This document shows positions 57,123 through 64,000 of a DNA stretch of 64,000 nucleotides, piece by piece; positions within the stretch are counted from its first letter, which is position 1, and every line of letters starts with the position of its first letter. Below the pieces are notes generated by a model, which saw only the letters and a program-made list of their open reading frames with translations, had not been told where the DNA came from and did not search any database. A program made the translations under genes and the position numbers. Source of the stretch: Dialister sp. UBA734 (GTDB taxonomy: Bacteria; Bacillota; Negativicutes; Veillonellales; Dialisteraceae); assembly GCA_002297935.1 (NCBI GenBank), contig DBLC01000097.1, positions 1-64,000 of the forward strand, read 5' to 3'.

Positions 57123-57667
57123 GGTTTTGCTCCTTTCGGGTGGGTGTCTCTCCGTTCTTTGTATTGCTCTTTCCTCCTGGCTTTACGGCATGTATCGCTG
57201 CAGATTTGGGTCCTCGGTTTATTTGTGATGAAAGGTTTCCCGCATACAATACAGGTTCTTTTCCATGTTCCCGCTCTAGGGCTCCCGTCTAAGTAAATAG
57301 ATTTCCCTTTCTTAGGGTTACGCCTGGCTGCTTGGCGTTTGTTTTCATTGGCACATTCTTCACTGCATGTGGTAGAGGTTCTACTCATAGTTTCAAAATG
57401 TTTTCCGCAAATCTTACAGGTTCTTTCAAAGAAACGGCCTTCTTTTCTTTGACGGTCTTTCCAGGCTTCATAGGATTCCGGAGTCATAATCTGCTGATAT
57501 TTGCAAAAGGTCTCTTCAATTCTTCCATCTTGCAGTTCTTTCTTGAGTGTGGCGCCACAAGCAATGACGGATTCGATTTGGTACTCAGTTGGGAACCCTC
57601 CAATTCCGCAAGCATAGACTTTAGTTCCTGGAGTCTTGTCTTGCTTTTCCCATTCGTTTTTATTCAT
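57119..57667 (-). CDS. Protein with two zinc-ribbon units
   Basis: The 182-residue protein has two units of CxxCGK-x-F...T-C-S-x-x-C (around residues 84-104 and 139-160) in a very basic C-terminal half. It probably binds nucleic acid. The N-terminal 70 residues are not recognisable. Confidence 0.65.
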   Translation of the reverse strand: MNKNEWEKQDKTPGTKVYACGIGGFPTEYQIESVIACGATLKKELQDGRIEETFCKYQQIMTPESYEAWKDRQRKEGRFFERTCKICGKHFETMSRTSTTCSEECANENKRQAARRNPKKGKSIYLDGSPRAGTWKRTCIVCGKPFITNKPRTQICSDTCRKARRKEQYKERRDTHPKGAKP

Positions 57668-58391
57668 TCTGCCTCCCTCGCTTTCTAAACCGGGCTATCT
57701 GCAGTGGGTAGCCTTCGTTGGTGTAGGTGTTGATAACTTCATACAGTTCCATTCCTTTCGGGGACAATGGTCTTTCTTTCCACGTCCTGGAGTGAATGGT
57801 CCTGTAATAGACTTTGGGCTTCTTGAGATTTCTGGATGCGATATAGCTTACCTTCTGATCACCTTCTCGGATCGAGCGGCCGGTCTCTTTTATCAGGTAG
57901 GACGCCATGCGCTTGGCGTCTTCCGGCTCGCCGTCATAATGCAGATACGCAAAGTAGTTGATCATCCCCTCTTTCCAACACTCCTGCACCAGGTCTCTAG
58001 TACATAGCCCATCCTCGTAGTTCAGGAGTAGATGGTGGTGGATTCTCTTTCCTTTGCTTTCTGTGGTGTAGATGTACTTCAGTTCTTTTCCAGCCTTTTT
58101 GTATTTCCTTCTCAGGGTCCGGAGAAACTTCCCGATTTTCTTCTTGGCTTCCTGGTAACTCTCCGGTTCGTCAGCATAGGTCAGGGTCAGGTAAATATCG
58201 TCCCACTTGAAATTGGTCAGGATAATTCGTCTCAGTTTTTCTTCCCGACGCTTGGAATTGACTTTCTTTACATCATCCGGGGTTTGATTGAAATTGGGGA
58301 TCCTTGTTTTCTTTCCTCCCAGACGCGGGGTGAAATATTTTTTGGTCTCTTTCCCACCGGGGTATTCAAAAATCTCTTTTCGGTATGGCAT
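57660..58391 (-). CDS. HUH Rep-like endonuclease (REP_ORF2-G2P type)
   Basis: The 243-residue protein has an HUH motif in RIHHHLLLNYE (histidines 118-120), a candidate catalytic tyrosine in MASYLIKE (about 165), and the upstream motif DDIYLTLTYAD. Such enzymes nick DNA to start rolling-circle replication. ATG 58391 follows GGAGG. It is unusual beside a podovirus packaging module. Confidence 0.75.
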   Translation of the reverse strand: MPYRKEIFEYPGGKETKKYFTPRLGGKKTRIPNFNQTPDDVKKVNSKRREEKLRRIILTNFKWDDIYLTLTYADEPESYQEAKKKIGKFLRTLRRKYKKAGKELKYIYTTESKGKRIHHHLLLNYEDGLCTRDLVQECWKEGMINYFAYLHYDGEPEDAKRMASYLIKETGRSIREGDQKVSYIASRNLKKPKVYYRTIHSRTWKERPLSPKGMELYEVINTYTNEGYPLQIARFRKRGRQNE

Positions 58392-58469
58392 GTGTCCTCC
58401 AAATAATACTCTTAACAAGGGGGAAAAGAGAGCTGAAAGCTCCCTTTTTATCGGCCTTGTATGGACTTT

Positions 58470-58823
58470 TCAAAGGACATATGATATACTTTCATATAGA
58501 GATTCGTTGATGTATTCATACATCCGTGGCACCTGTTTCAGCAGGTGCCTTTTTTTTGTGCAGGTTTCGTTGTTGGCCGGTGTGGCCGCCACGTGATAGT
58601 TACAATCGGTGCAATGCTCCATATGTATATTTTTCTTATATATAGGGCACGTGATAGCACAATGGATTTCTTTGCCGCAAATGGCACAATAGATATCATT
58701 GGCATTTAGAATGGCAGTCCGGGTCGCTTCTCTGGCATGCACCCTTTCCGGGTCTTCTGTATACGGGTAGTTTCGGAAGTGCTGTACAGTTTTTCCAACT
58801 CTTCGGAATGTTTTTCTTCCCAT
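58470..58823 (-). CDS. Cysteine-rich zinc-binding protein
   Basis: The 117-residue frame has CAICGKEIHC, CPIYKKN, HMEHCTDC and a late Cys. Its first 39 codons overlap the end of the HNH gene; a GTG near 58745 would shorten the overlap. A strong + strand terminator hairpin lies inside its 3' end. Function unknown. Confidence 0.55.
   Translation of the reverse strand: MGRKTFRRVGKTVQHFRNYPYTEDPERVHAREATRTAILNANDIYCAICGKEIHCAITCPIYKKNIHMEHCTDCNYHVAATPANNETCTKKRHLLKQVPRMYEYINESLYESISYVL
58485..58557 (+). ncRNA. Candidate small RNA opposite the region upstream of rep
   Basis: On the + strand TATACT (58485-58490) is followed by a perfect small hairpin GATGTATTCATACATC, then GGCACCTG/CAGGTGCC and eight T. 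It resembles a short regulatory RNA with its own terminator. The -35 is poor. It faces away from the Rep gene. Confidence 0.4.
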
Positions 58824-59113
58824 TGTTTTACTGCCTCACTTTCCAGATATTTCATGGCTGTTTTCTGCCATTCCTTATCTACGCTGCCCCAACCGTTATG
58901 GAAGGTGTAGAAGTGCACCGCCGGAGAGAGGGAAATAAGGTTATCCGCGATATCTTCTCCCCCACTTCCTACGGGTTTGACGTGATGGACGTGGATTCTT
59001 TCTCCCGGAAATGGGATTCCCAATGTTTCTTCGTAGGTCTCCCAACATTCACCGTCTCGTTCTTTGACTAGATCAAACAGTTTATGCAGGTTAGGCTTTG
59101 ATAATTTAATCAT
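58706..59113 (-). CDS. HNH-type endonuclease protein
   Basis: From ATG 59113 the 135-residue protein contains ERIHVHHVKPVGSGGEDIAD then NLISLSPAVHFYTFHNGW, an HNH pattern without the usual zinc cysteines. HNH proteins near terminase assist packaging in many phages, but this copy lies in the early region. Confidence 0.7.
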   Translation of the reverse strand: MIKLSKPNLHKLFDLVKERDGECWETYEETLGIPFPGERIHVHHVKPVGSGGEDIADNLISLSPAVHFYTFHNGWGSVDKEWQKTAMKYLESEAVKQWEEKHSEELEKLYSTSETTRIQKTRKGCMPEKRPGLPF

Positions 59114-59114
59114 C

Positions 59115-59474
59115 TTATATGCCCCTAACCTTTTCCAAAAGTTCCACGATTTGAATAACCTGCTCGATTTCATTGCAGATTTGTTTTCCAATGATTAGAT
59201 TTTCTTCTTGGGTAAAATTACCTATCCGGCAGAGTAGCTTTTCCCGTCTCGCTATTCTTTCTTCTTCTTTGAGCTTTTCAACTAGATCGGTTGTATATCT
59301 ATCGCAGCGTTTTTTACATTGCAGCAGCCCAATCATTGATCCGATGTGGATCATCCGAATAGTTTTGTCCGTTTCAGCTTCCGCATATTCTGCTTGTCTG
59401 TCAGCTTGCCGTTCCAGCCAGCCCTCCAATTCTTCCCACTTATTTTTCGTATTCCCTTGGCTATAGCTTTCCAT
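59115..59474 (-). CDS. Hypothetical helical protein
   Basis: The 119-residue protein is charged and helical (RQADRQAEYAEAETDKT, EKLKEEERIARREKLLC). ATG 59474 follows GGAGGG. No family recognised. Confidence 0.6.
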   Translation of the reverse strand: MESYSQGNTKNKWEELEGWLERQADRQAEYAEAETDKTIRMIHIGSMIGLLQCKKRCDRYTTDLVEKLKEEERIARREKLLCRIGNFTQEENLIIGKQICNEIEQVIQIVELLEKVRGI

Positions 59475-59515
59475 TTTGCCCTCCACACGTGTACTTTCTT
59501 GTTAACCTTTGATAG

Positions 59516-59734
59516 TTAGTCATGATTTCCCAGCTTCTTTCTCCTGAGTTTAGTACCAGGCCCCTCATCTAAGACGTACCGTATGGACGGTTTCGGGGCA
59601 CTGGCTCTCAGGTAGGCATGGCAGTCGCGGTGGGTATAAACATATTTCCCGTTTATCTTCTCTACCATGGCTTCTTTTGTGCTTATGGGTTTACCACACC
59701 TGGCGCAGTATTTCTTTTTCATGTTTTTACTCAT
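59516..59734 (-). CDS. Small zinc-ribbon protein
   Basis: The 72-residue basic protein has YCARCGKPIS and THRDCHAYL, a four-ligand zinc site. It starts just after the ParB-like gene. Function unknown. Confidence 0.65.
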   Translation of the reverse strand: MSKNMKKKYCARCGKPISTKEAMVEKINGKYVYTHRDCHAYLRASAPKPSIRYVLDEGPGTKLRRKKLGNHD

Positions 59735-59739
59735 TCTGT

Positions 59740-60540
59740 TTATTCAGATGCTCTACGATGGATAAATTCTTTTCTTGGCGCTCTAGCTTCCACGTCTTCG
59801 TCATAAGCCTGACGGAAATACACGTGTCCCCGTTTTCTATAGTTGTATACTGTTTCGAGAGAATCTAAAGCATCCAATGTATCTGCAACAGGACCCATGG
59901 CAGCTCTTCCGTACTTGGTGAATTGTTCATACATCACGTTCCGGTCAACCTTTTTCGAGTCATATACCCATTGGAGTACCTTCATTACGTTGTCCCAACT
60001 TCCGCTAACTAACCGCTTGTAAGGGGTATACTGGTTCATGTATCCCAATACATCGTCCCAATCCCAGCGGCCCATTTCAAAGTCACCTTCCTGCACGACT
60101 TTTGTATTGACGTAGGACAAGTTTCCAGAGCAAACCGAAATAATAATGCGGGTCGGAATTCCATGTGCATATTTATCGATAGCCTTTTTCAATGTTTGGT
60201 AATTTTCATCGCCCCGTTCTGCAAAGCTTTTAATGTAATCCAGCATAGTCCAGCGTTCCTGGTTGATGTTCATGCTAATGCATTCATCGATGCCAGCACC
60301 AGGGACAACAATGTAGTCCACGGGAAGCTGCAGTGTCTTCAATGCTTCCAGACGGCCCTGACCATCAATCACTTCCATGTGCTCGTTGACGATAATAGGA
60401 TTAGTGATGTATCCTACTCTGTTAATGCTGGCGATAATCTTATTCACTCGGCTTTGTGCTACAATACGATTCCCTTTCAAAATCTGGAATTTCAGATAAT
60501 CATTTGTCTGTCTCACTAAAGTTGTCTTTGCATTGTTCAT
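59740..60540 (-). CDS. ParB/Srx-domain protein
   Basis: The 266-residue protein has the ParB-type nuclease/CTPase-like start: NKIIASINRVGYITNPIIVN, MEVIDGQGRLEAL and an INQERWTMLDYIKSFA helix. The rest is helical. Phage copies may act in DNA modification, partition or regulation. ATG 60540 follows AGGAGG. Confidence 0.8.
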   Translation of the reverse strand: MNNAKTTLVRQTNDYLKFQILKGNRIVAQSRVNKIIASINRVGYITNPIIVNEHMEVIDGQGRLEALKTLQLPVDYIVVPGAGIDECISMNINQERWTMLDYIKSFAERGDENYQTLKKAIDKYAHGIPTRIIISVCSGNLSYVNTKVVQEGDFEMGRWDWDDVLGYMNQYTPYKRLVSGSWDNVMKVLQWVYDSKKVDRNVMYEQFTKYGRAAMGPVADTLDALDSLETVYNYRKRGHVYFRQAYDEDVEARAPRKEFIHRRASE

Positions 60541-60602
60541 TTGTTTTATCCTCCTAATTTGATATAATTGGAGTAGAAGGACTGTCAATCTTTCTACCCT
60601 TT

Positions 60603-60631
60603 GCCGCTGAGTACTGGTAATGCTTAGCGGC
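60603..60631 (+). terminator. Terminator facing the + strand
   Basis: GCCGCTGAG pairs with CTTAGCGGC and is followed by TTTTTAATT on the + strand. It lies between two - strand genes, so it would stop antisense transcripts. Confidence 0.6.
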
Positions 60632-60639
60632 TTTTTAAT

Positions 60640-60828
60640 TTACAGCATTCCGTCTTTAAAATCACGGATCGTTTTCATGACATCATCCAGTGCATCGCAA
60701 TAACCGTCATAGTAAGGTTCACTATACTGGCCACCTTCCTGAGCGGCGTTCATGTGCTTCTGGAAATATTCTTCATGCCTTTCATTCAAAAGCTTCAAAA
60801 TTTTGGAGAGTTTTTCTTTCTTGTCCAT
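60640..60828 (-). CDS. Small hypothetical protein, 62 residues
   Basis: ATG 60828 follows GGAGG. The acidic helical product (KILKLLNERHEEYFQKHMNA) is not recognised. Confidence 0.6.
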   Translation of the reverse strand: MDKKEKLSKILKLLNERHEEYFQKHMNAAQEGGQYSEPYYDGYCDALDDVMKTIRDFKDGML

Positions 60829-60918
60829 TGATACCTCCGGATATATACCCACATCTTGACCCATTCCTCTATGCCAGCACGTCTTTCCCCGGCATGGAGT
60901 TTTTTATTGGAAGGCACT

Positions 60919-61110
60919 TTACTTGCCAGATGGGTGATCATCCACCGGGCTTCGTGCCATTCGTTGACTTTTCTTTTCAAGGTAATTCTCCATTTCTTGC
61001 AAGGCATAGGCCGCACCGGCGTACCACCAGAAGTCTTTCACTCTTCCTTGTCGGTCGGCCTCTCCTGCTAACAGCAGATATTCCCGCATTTTGAGTTTTA
61101 CATAGTTCAT
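60919..61110 (-). CDS. Small hypothetical protein, 63 residues
   Basis: ATG 61110 overlaps the LysM gene stop and follows GAGGTAAG. The product has DFWWYAGAAYALQEMENYLE. Another frame (60795-61016) overlaps it, and which one continues to the next gene is unclear. Confidence 0.5.
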   Translation of the reverse strand: MNYVKLKMREYLLLAGEADRQGRVKDFWWYAGAAYALQEMENYLEKKSQRMARSPVDDHPSGK

Positions 61111-61355
61111 TTTCTTACCTCTAAGATGTCCCCTGGTTGCAGGGTGGTTCCGTCTGTGATACCGTTATCCCGTTTGATACGTGATACGGTGTTTCGGATA
61201 TCTTCCCCAGGTGGGGTTTCTCTTTTCGCAATGTCCCAGATGGTGTCTCCGTACTGGACTTTGACTTTGGTGATCGTTTCTATACGCTGTGCATCAGTGA
61301 CGTAGAGGCCCGAAGCAAAAATCAAAAGTGCGATCAGTGCAAGGATCTTTTTCAT
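61107..61355 (-). CDS. Secreted LysM-domain protein
   Basis: The 82-residue product has a signal-like start (KKILALIALLIFASGLYV) and one LysM repeat (VKVQYGDTIWDIAKRE to LQPGDILEV). It would bind peptidoglycan outside the membrane. ATG 61355 follows AGGAGGG. In an early region it may act in superinfection control; this is speculation. Confidence 0.75.
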   Translation of the reverse strand: MKKILALIALLIFASGLYVTDAQRIETITKVKVQYGDTIWDIAKRETPPGEDIRNTVSRIKRDNGITDGTTLQPGDILEVRK

Positions 61356-61365
61356 GGCTGCCCTC

Positions 61366-61590
61366 CTATTTAAAAAATGTTTTCCAGATAGCGTCTCCAA
61401 TCAGCCAGCCAGTTACAAAGCCGTAAATCATGACGGCTATGGTCTCTACTACGATGATATCTACCAGCTTTTTCAGCAGGCGGCGCTGTCTCAGCAGTTG
61501 TCGTTCGTTGTCCCTGGCGTGGATTTCTACGGCATGGAGCCGTTCATACATGGTCCCCAGTCCCAGGGCTCTTAATTCATCGTCTGTCAA
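61366..61590 (-). CDS. Small membrane protein, 74 residues
   Basis: A TTG at 61590 fits GAGGTG; a GTG at 61599 overlaps the ribosome site. A helical, charged N-terminus is followed by the membrane segment IIVVETIAVMIYGFVTGWLIG. Function unknown. Confidence 0.6.
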   Translation of the reverse strand: MTDDELRALGLGTMYERLHAVEIHARDNERQLLRQRRLLKKLVDIIVVETIAVMIYGFVTGWLIGDAIWKTFFK

Positions 61591-61847
61591 AATGGGCACC
61601 TCTTATCTACATCCAGCGGTACACTATCGGAGCTGGCGTATTTCTGCATATACATCATGGTACTTTCCAGGATGTGAACCGCTTCACCAATATCGATATG
61701 CTCTGTCTGGAAAGCGATAATGATATTTCTCATCAGGTTGCATTTCCTCAAACGGCGGGCCTCGAGTTCCATTTCCCAGCGGCTATCGTCGTTTTGCATT
61801 TCTTGCACCTTCTTTTCAAAGGTTTCATTGATTTTTGTCTTTTTCAT
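61587..61847 (-). CDS. Hypothetical protein, 86 residues
   Basis: ATG 61847 follows AAGGAG. Helical and charged, it is coupled to the following membrane protein gene by overlap. Not recognised. Confidence 0.6.
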   Translation of the reverse strand: MKKTKINETFEKKVQEMQNDDSRWEMELEARRLRKCNLMRNIIIAFQTEHIDIGEAVHILESTMMYMQKYASSDSVPLDVDKRCPF

Positions 61848-61865
61848 TTTGTCTCCTTGCCGGTC

Positions 61866-62126
61866 CTACATCCTAAGATCAGGGATTTGTCTCAGCACAT
61901 CCCACAGGGCCGTCGGTGCGCTATCCATAGTGATGTTGGCGTATTTATCCCCGTGCGGGAAATGGGCAACGATGATTCTTTCTCCTCTGTCTGTTTCAAC
62001 TTCCTCAAACTCTTTGACGTCACATCCAGCGGCCGACAAAGCACGCTGCAGATGGAAGAAGGCGACTTCGCGTTTACTCTTTTCCACCTCTTCGATATTC
62101 TTCATTCTTGTGTTCTTTTCTTTCAC
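61866..62126 (-). CDS. Hypothetical protein, 86 residues
   Basis: GTG 62126 is preceded by AGGTGA at good distance. The product includes AFFHLQRALSAAGCDVKEFE and RIIVAHFPHGDKY. Not recognised. Confidence 0.55.
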   Translation of the reverse strand: MKEKNTRMKNIEEVEKSKREVAFFHLQRALSAAGCDVKEFEEVETDRGERIIVAHFPHGDKYANITMDSAPTALWDVLRQIPDLRM

Positions 62127-62143
62127 TTGATTCACCTTTCTCT

Positions 62144-62431
62144 CTATTCACCGGAAACATTTCTTTTCGGCTTCTTCTTAGGAAGCTGGCTTCGGATGAA
62201 CTCCAAAAGGTCCACCCCTTCTTCGATGGCTTGATTGACAAGCTGATTGAAATCCGACGCTCTCACCTTTCTGGTCCGGCCCCATTTCAAAGTGGGGATA
62301 AGCCCGGAGCGAAGAAGATCACCGGCTTCTACTTCTCCCATGTCCCCTGCTTCCATGATTTCTTTTCTTCCCAGTAAGGGATCAACTAGTACGTACCTCA
62401 CTGGTGTGTCTGGTGGTGCTTTGTTTGACAT
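62144..62431 (-). CDS. Possible excisionase-like winged-helix protein
   Basis: The 95-residue protein has EAGDLLRSGLIPTLKWGRTR, which resembles a MerR/excisionase helix-turn-helix, and a basic C-terminus. ATG 62431 follows AAAGGAG. The assignment is tentative. Confidence 0.45.
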   Translation of the reverse strand: MSNKAPPDTPVRYVLVDPLLGRKEIMEAGDMGEVEAGDLLRSGLIPTLKWGRTRKVRASDFNQLVNQAIEEGVDLLEFIRSQLPKKKPKRNVSGE

Positions 62432-62493
62432 CGGCTCGTCTCCTTTCTTTTTCCTCTCTGCTATAATGGGTAAGCAGGAAGGAGGTGATACTT

Positions 62494-62685
62494 ATGAATG
62501 ACTTGGAAATGAAAGCTCACTTTATCGCTTTGGAATGGATGAAAGATGAAATGTCTAGGCCTGCTACAATTCCAAATACCCCTGAGACGTATGCTCGTAC
62601 TTATGAAAATGCATATGAACGCATACTCAAGGTGTTGTCCCATCCTAGCAATACATCGGATCATCCTTATCCAATTCATCGATAA
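62494..62685 (+). CDS. Small + strand protein, 63 residues, against the operon
   Basis: ATG 62494 follows AGGAGGTGA, and TATAAT at 62462-62467 could be its promoter. The acidic helical product (KAHFIALEWMKDEMSRPATI) is not recognised. Its 3' end overlaps the - strand gene at 62645. Confidence 0.6.
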   Translation: MNDLEMKAHFIALEWMKDEMSRPATIPNTPETYARTYENAYERILKVLSHPSNTSDHPYPIHR

Positions 62686-62836
62686 TTTCTTTTTTCATTG
62701 GCATATATCCAGCAAGATTTATTGCAGTGCCTAATACTGCCTTGGTTTGATCCACGGTGAAGCCTTTATCTGCTAGCATCAGAAGGAGACTTCTTACCGT
62801 GGATTCTTTTTGTTCCTGAAATTCATCAAATGTCAT
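62645..62836 (-). CDS. Hypothetical early protein, 63 residues
   Basis: ATG 62836 follows AAGGTGAG and is preferred to ATG 62914. The product begins TFDEFQEQKESTVRSLLLML. Not recognised. Confidence 0.55.
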   Translation of the reverse strand: MTFDEFQEQKESTVRSLLLMLADKGFTVDQTKAVLGTAINLAGYMPMKKEIIDELDKDDPMYC

Positions 62837-62935
62837 GTATCTCACCTTCTCTCTTCTATAGGACTCTGATAATTTAATGGTCTTCACCTTACTTGAATAT
62901 AATTCTGCATTCATGGCATAAAAAATAGCGGTATA

Positions 62936-63124
62936 TTAATCGTATTTAATTTCGGAGAGTTTAATATCGAAGTGTTCGCACAACATTGCTACTTTACCAA
63001 TCGGAACCTTGGCGAGATTATTTTCCCAAGAACAGTAGGTTTGATAGGAAATACCTAATATTTTAGCAACATCTCGCTGACTTTCTCCCGTTCTAGCTCG
63101 AAGTTCTTTTGGTGTAAACTGCAT
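62936..63124 (-). CDS. Cro-like repressor
   Basis: The 62-residue protein is one XRE-type helix-turn-helix (RTGESQRDVAKILGISYQTY then CSWENN). ATG 63124 follows GGAGGTGA. It faces the CI-like gene across a shared operator region and would be the first lytic gene. Confidence 0.85.
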   Translation of the reverse strand: MQFTPKELRARTGESQRDVAKILGISYQTYCSWENNLAKVPIGKVAMLCEHFDIKLSEIKYD

Positions 63125-63276
63125 GATTTCTTCACCTCCCTCACTATTCATTTTCTATATGTTACATGAACTATATTCAAGTGTCAAGAATTATTTGAAT
63201 TAAATTCGTGATATCTTGAATATTGTTCAAATATATGATAATATGCTATCAGGTAATTAGAAGAGAGGTGACTTTC
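63125..63276. promoter_or_regulatory. Divergent lysis-lysogeny control region
   Basis: On the - strand TTGACA (63182-63187) and TAACAT (63159-63164) are 17 bases apart, a strong early promoter. An inverted site TTGAA-N5-TTCAA lies at 63216-63230, and a related ATTCAAGTGTCAAGAAT overlaps the -35. These are candidate operators for the two repressors. Confidence 0.75.
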
Positions 63277-63645
63277 ATGCTTGGTGCTAATCTAAAATAT
63301 TTGCGATTAAAATTCGGTTATTCTCAAGCATATATTGCGCAATATTTGAATAAGAAATCATTTACAACTGTACAGAAATGGGAATCTGGTGCTGCCGATC
63401 CCCCGCTAGGTGTTGTGGGGAAGTTGGCTGAACTATACAAGGTTTCTATTGATGATTTATATTACTCTGATTTGTTGCATCCCAAAGTGATTTCTTCTGA
63501 TATAGTTCTATCCGATTCCGAAAAGGAAATGATAAAAAAATACCGGCAGCTTCCCCCTGCTGGAAAAGCTGCCGTCGACGCGGTCCTTGATTCTCAGTAT
63601 GAATTTGTTAAACCTAAGTTATCAGAAAAGATAGAAATATCATAG
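63277..63645 (+). CDS. CI-like phage repressor
   Basis: The 122-residue protein has an N-terminal XRE helix-turn-helix (LKFGYSQAYIAQYLNKKSFT then TVQKWESG) and a short C-terminal part (LSDSEKEMIKKYRQL). There is no LexA-type self-cleavage domain, so induction would need an antirepressor or another signal. ATG 63277 follows GAGAGGTG. Confidence 0.85.
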   Translation: MLGANLKYLRLKFGYSQAYIAQYLNKKSFTTVQKWESGAADPPLGVVGKLAELYKVSIDDLYYSDLLHPKVISSDIVLSDSEKEMIKKYRQLPPAGKAAVDAVLDSQYEFVKPKLSEKIEIS

Positions 63646-63668
63646 AGGTTCGGTTTAGGTGATTACAT

Positions 63669-64000
63669 ATGGATGAAACAGAATATATAGAAAAACGTCT
63701 GCAGAATCAAATCAGTTGGTACAGCCAGCAAAGCAAAAAGTGTCAACGTATGTATAAAGGGTTAAAAGGCATTAGCTATGCAATGGCCTTGCTCATAGTT
63801 CCACTAAGTTACTGGTCGGATGCGGTATGGTGGTTCAAATATGCTAGTGTAGCTGCTGGTATACTTATTGCTATCTTTGATTTTTCACAGAGCATGAACA
63901 AATATCATGAGAATTGGATTCAGTATCGAACAACTGCAGAGCTTCTAAAACACGAAAAATTCTTGTATCTCACCCATTCAGGCGGATACAAGAATTCTTC
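63669..64000 (+). CDS. DUF4231 membrane protein (SLATT-like), partial
   Basis: The frame from ATG 63669 runs off the window. It has two membrane segments (ISYAMALLIVPLSYW and YASVAAGILIAIFDF) and the DUF4231 signature YRTTAELLKHEKFLYL then SGGY. Relatives occur in anti-phage and conflict loci. It follows the repressor, so it is probably expressed in the lysogen. Confidence 0.8.
   Translation, partial: MDETEYIEKRLQNQISWYSQQSKKCQRMYKGLKGISYAMALLIVPLSYWSDAVWWFKYASVAAGILIAIFDFSQSMNKYHENWIQYRTTAELLKHEKFLYLTHSGGYKNS

Noticed and set aside
60795..61016. 73-codon - strand frame overlapping two small genes
   Set aside because: Its start lies inside the 60919-61110 gene and has no good ribosome site. 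It remains possible, but support is weaker.

Overview
The window joins about 25 kb of chromosome from a diderm Firmicute to about 39 kb of an integrated, largely intact podovirus-like prophage. Shine-Dalgarno sites are AGGAGG-like, housekeeping genes are of Firmicute type, and the phage carries spanin-like lysis proteins, which make sense only in a host with an outer membrane. A member of the Negativicutes (Veillonellales-like) is therefore my best guess, but the sequence alone does not fix genus or species.

Chromosome, 1-24.9 kb, almost all on the + strand. The window opens with the tail of a gene, a KilA-N gene and a type III restriction (Res) subunit. Next come the late steps of cobalamin synthesis: cobU, cbiP/cobQ, cbiB, cobS, pduX, threonine-phosphate decarboxylase and alpha-ribazole phosphatase, which together build aminopropanol phosphate, attach it and assemble the nucleotide loop. 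Housekeeping genes follow: ppaC, pcrA, ligA, an FKBP-type isomerase and hslO. A methylthioadenosine / S-adenosylhomocysteine salvage set ends this part: mtnP, mtnA, ahcY and mtaD. The spaces between these genes are filled with unusual repeats. These are arrays of degenerate 9-10 base units facing a complementary array, CTAG-rich arrays, and a GGGGCGC-hairpin element.

Prophage, about 25.0-64 kb. Nearly everything is on the - strand and reads from high to low coordinates. At the right edge a CI-like repressor and a DUF4231 membrane protein (+ strand) stand back to back with a Cro-like gene. Small early genes follow (LysM protein, ParB-like protein, HNH protein, zinc-ribbon proteins), then an HUH Rep-like endonuclease, SSB and a sigma-like late regulator. 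An extended -10 promoter followed at once by a terminator precedes the late operon. The late operon runs: terminase small and large subunits, portal, Bbp19-like protein, scaffold, major capsid protein, Bbp16-like cement protein, tail adaptor, tail nozzle, T7-like internal virion proteins and a giant 3555-residue protein. It ends with fibre genes, a diversity-generating retroelement (DGR), holin, amidase and a pair of lysis proteins in overlapping frames.

The DGR is complete. It has a variable fibre gene, an Avd-like gene, an 85-base template repeat and a reverse transcriptase, in the same order as in Bordetella phage BPP-1. All 13 differences between template and variable repeat fall on template adenines, which is direct evidence for adenine-specific mutagenic retrohoming. 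The other most unusual items are the lysis gene pair that starts at a shared ATGTG behind one ribosome binding site, the giant ejection-type protein with two zincin motifs, and the intergenic inverted arrays.
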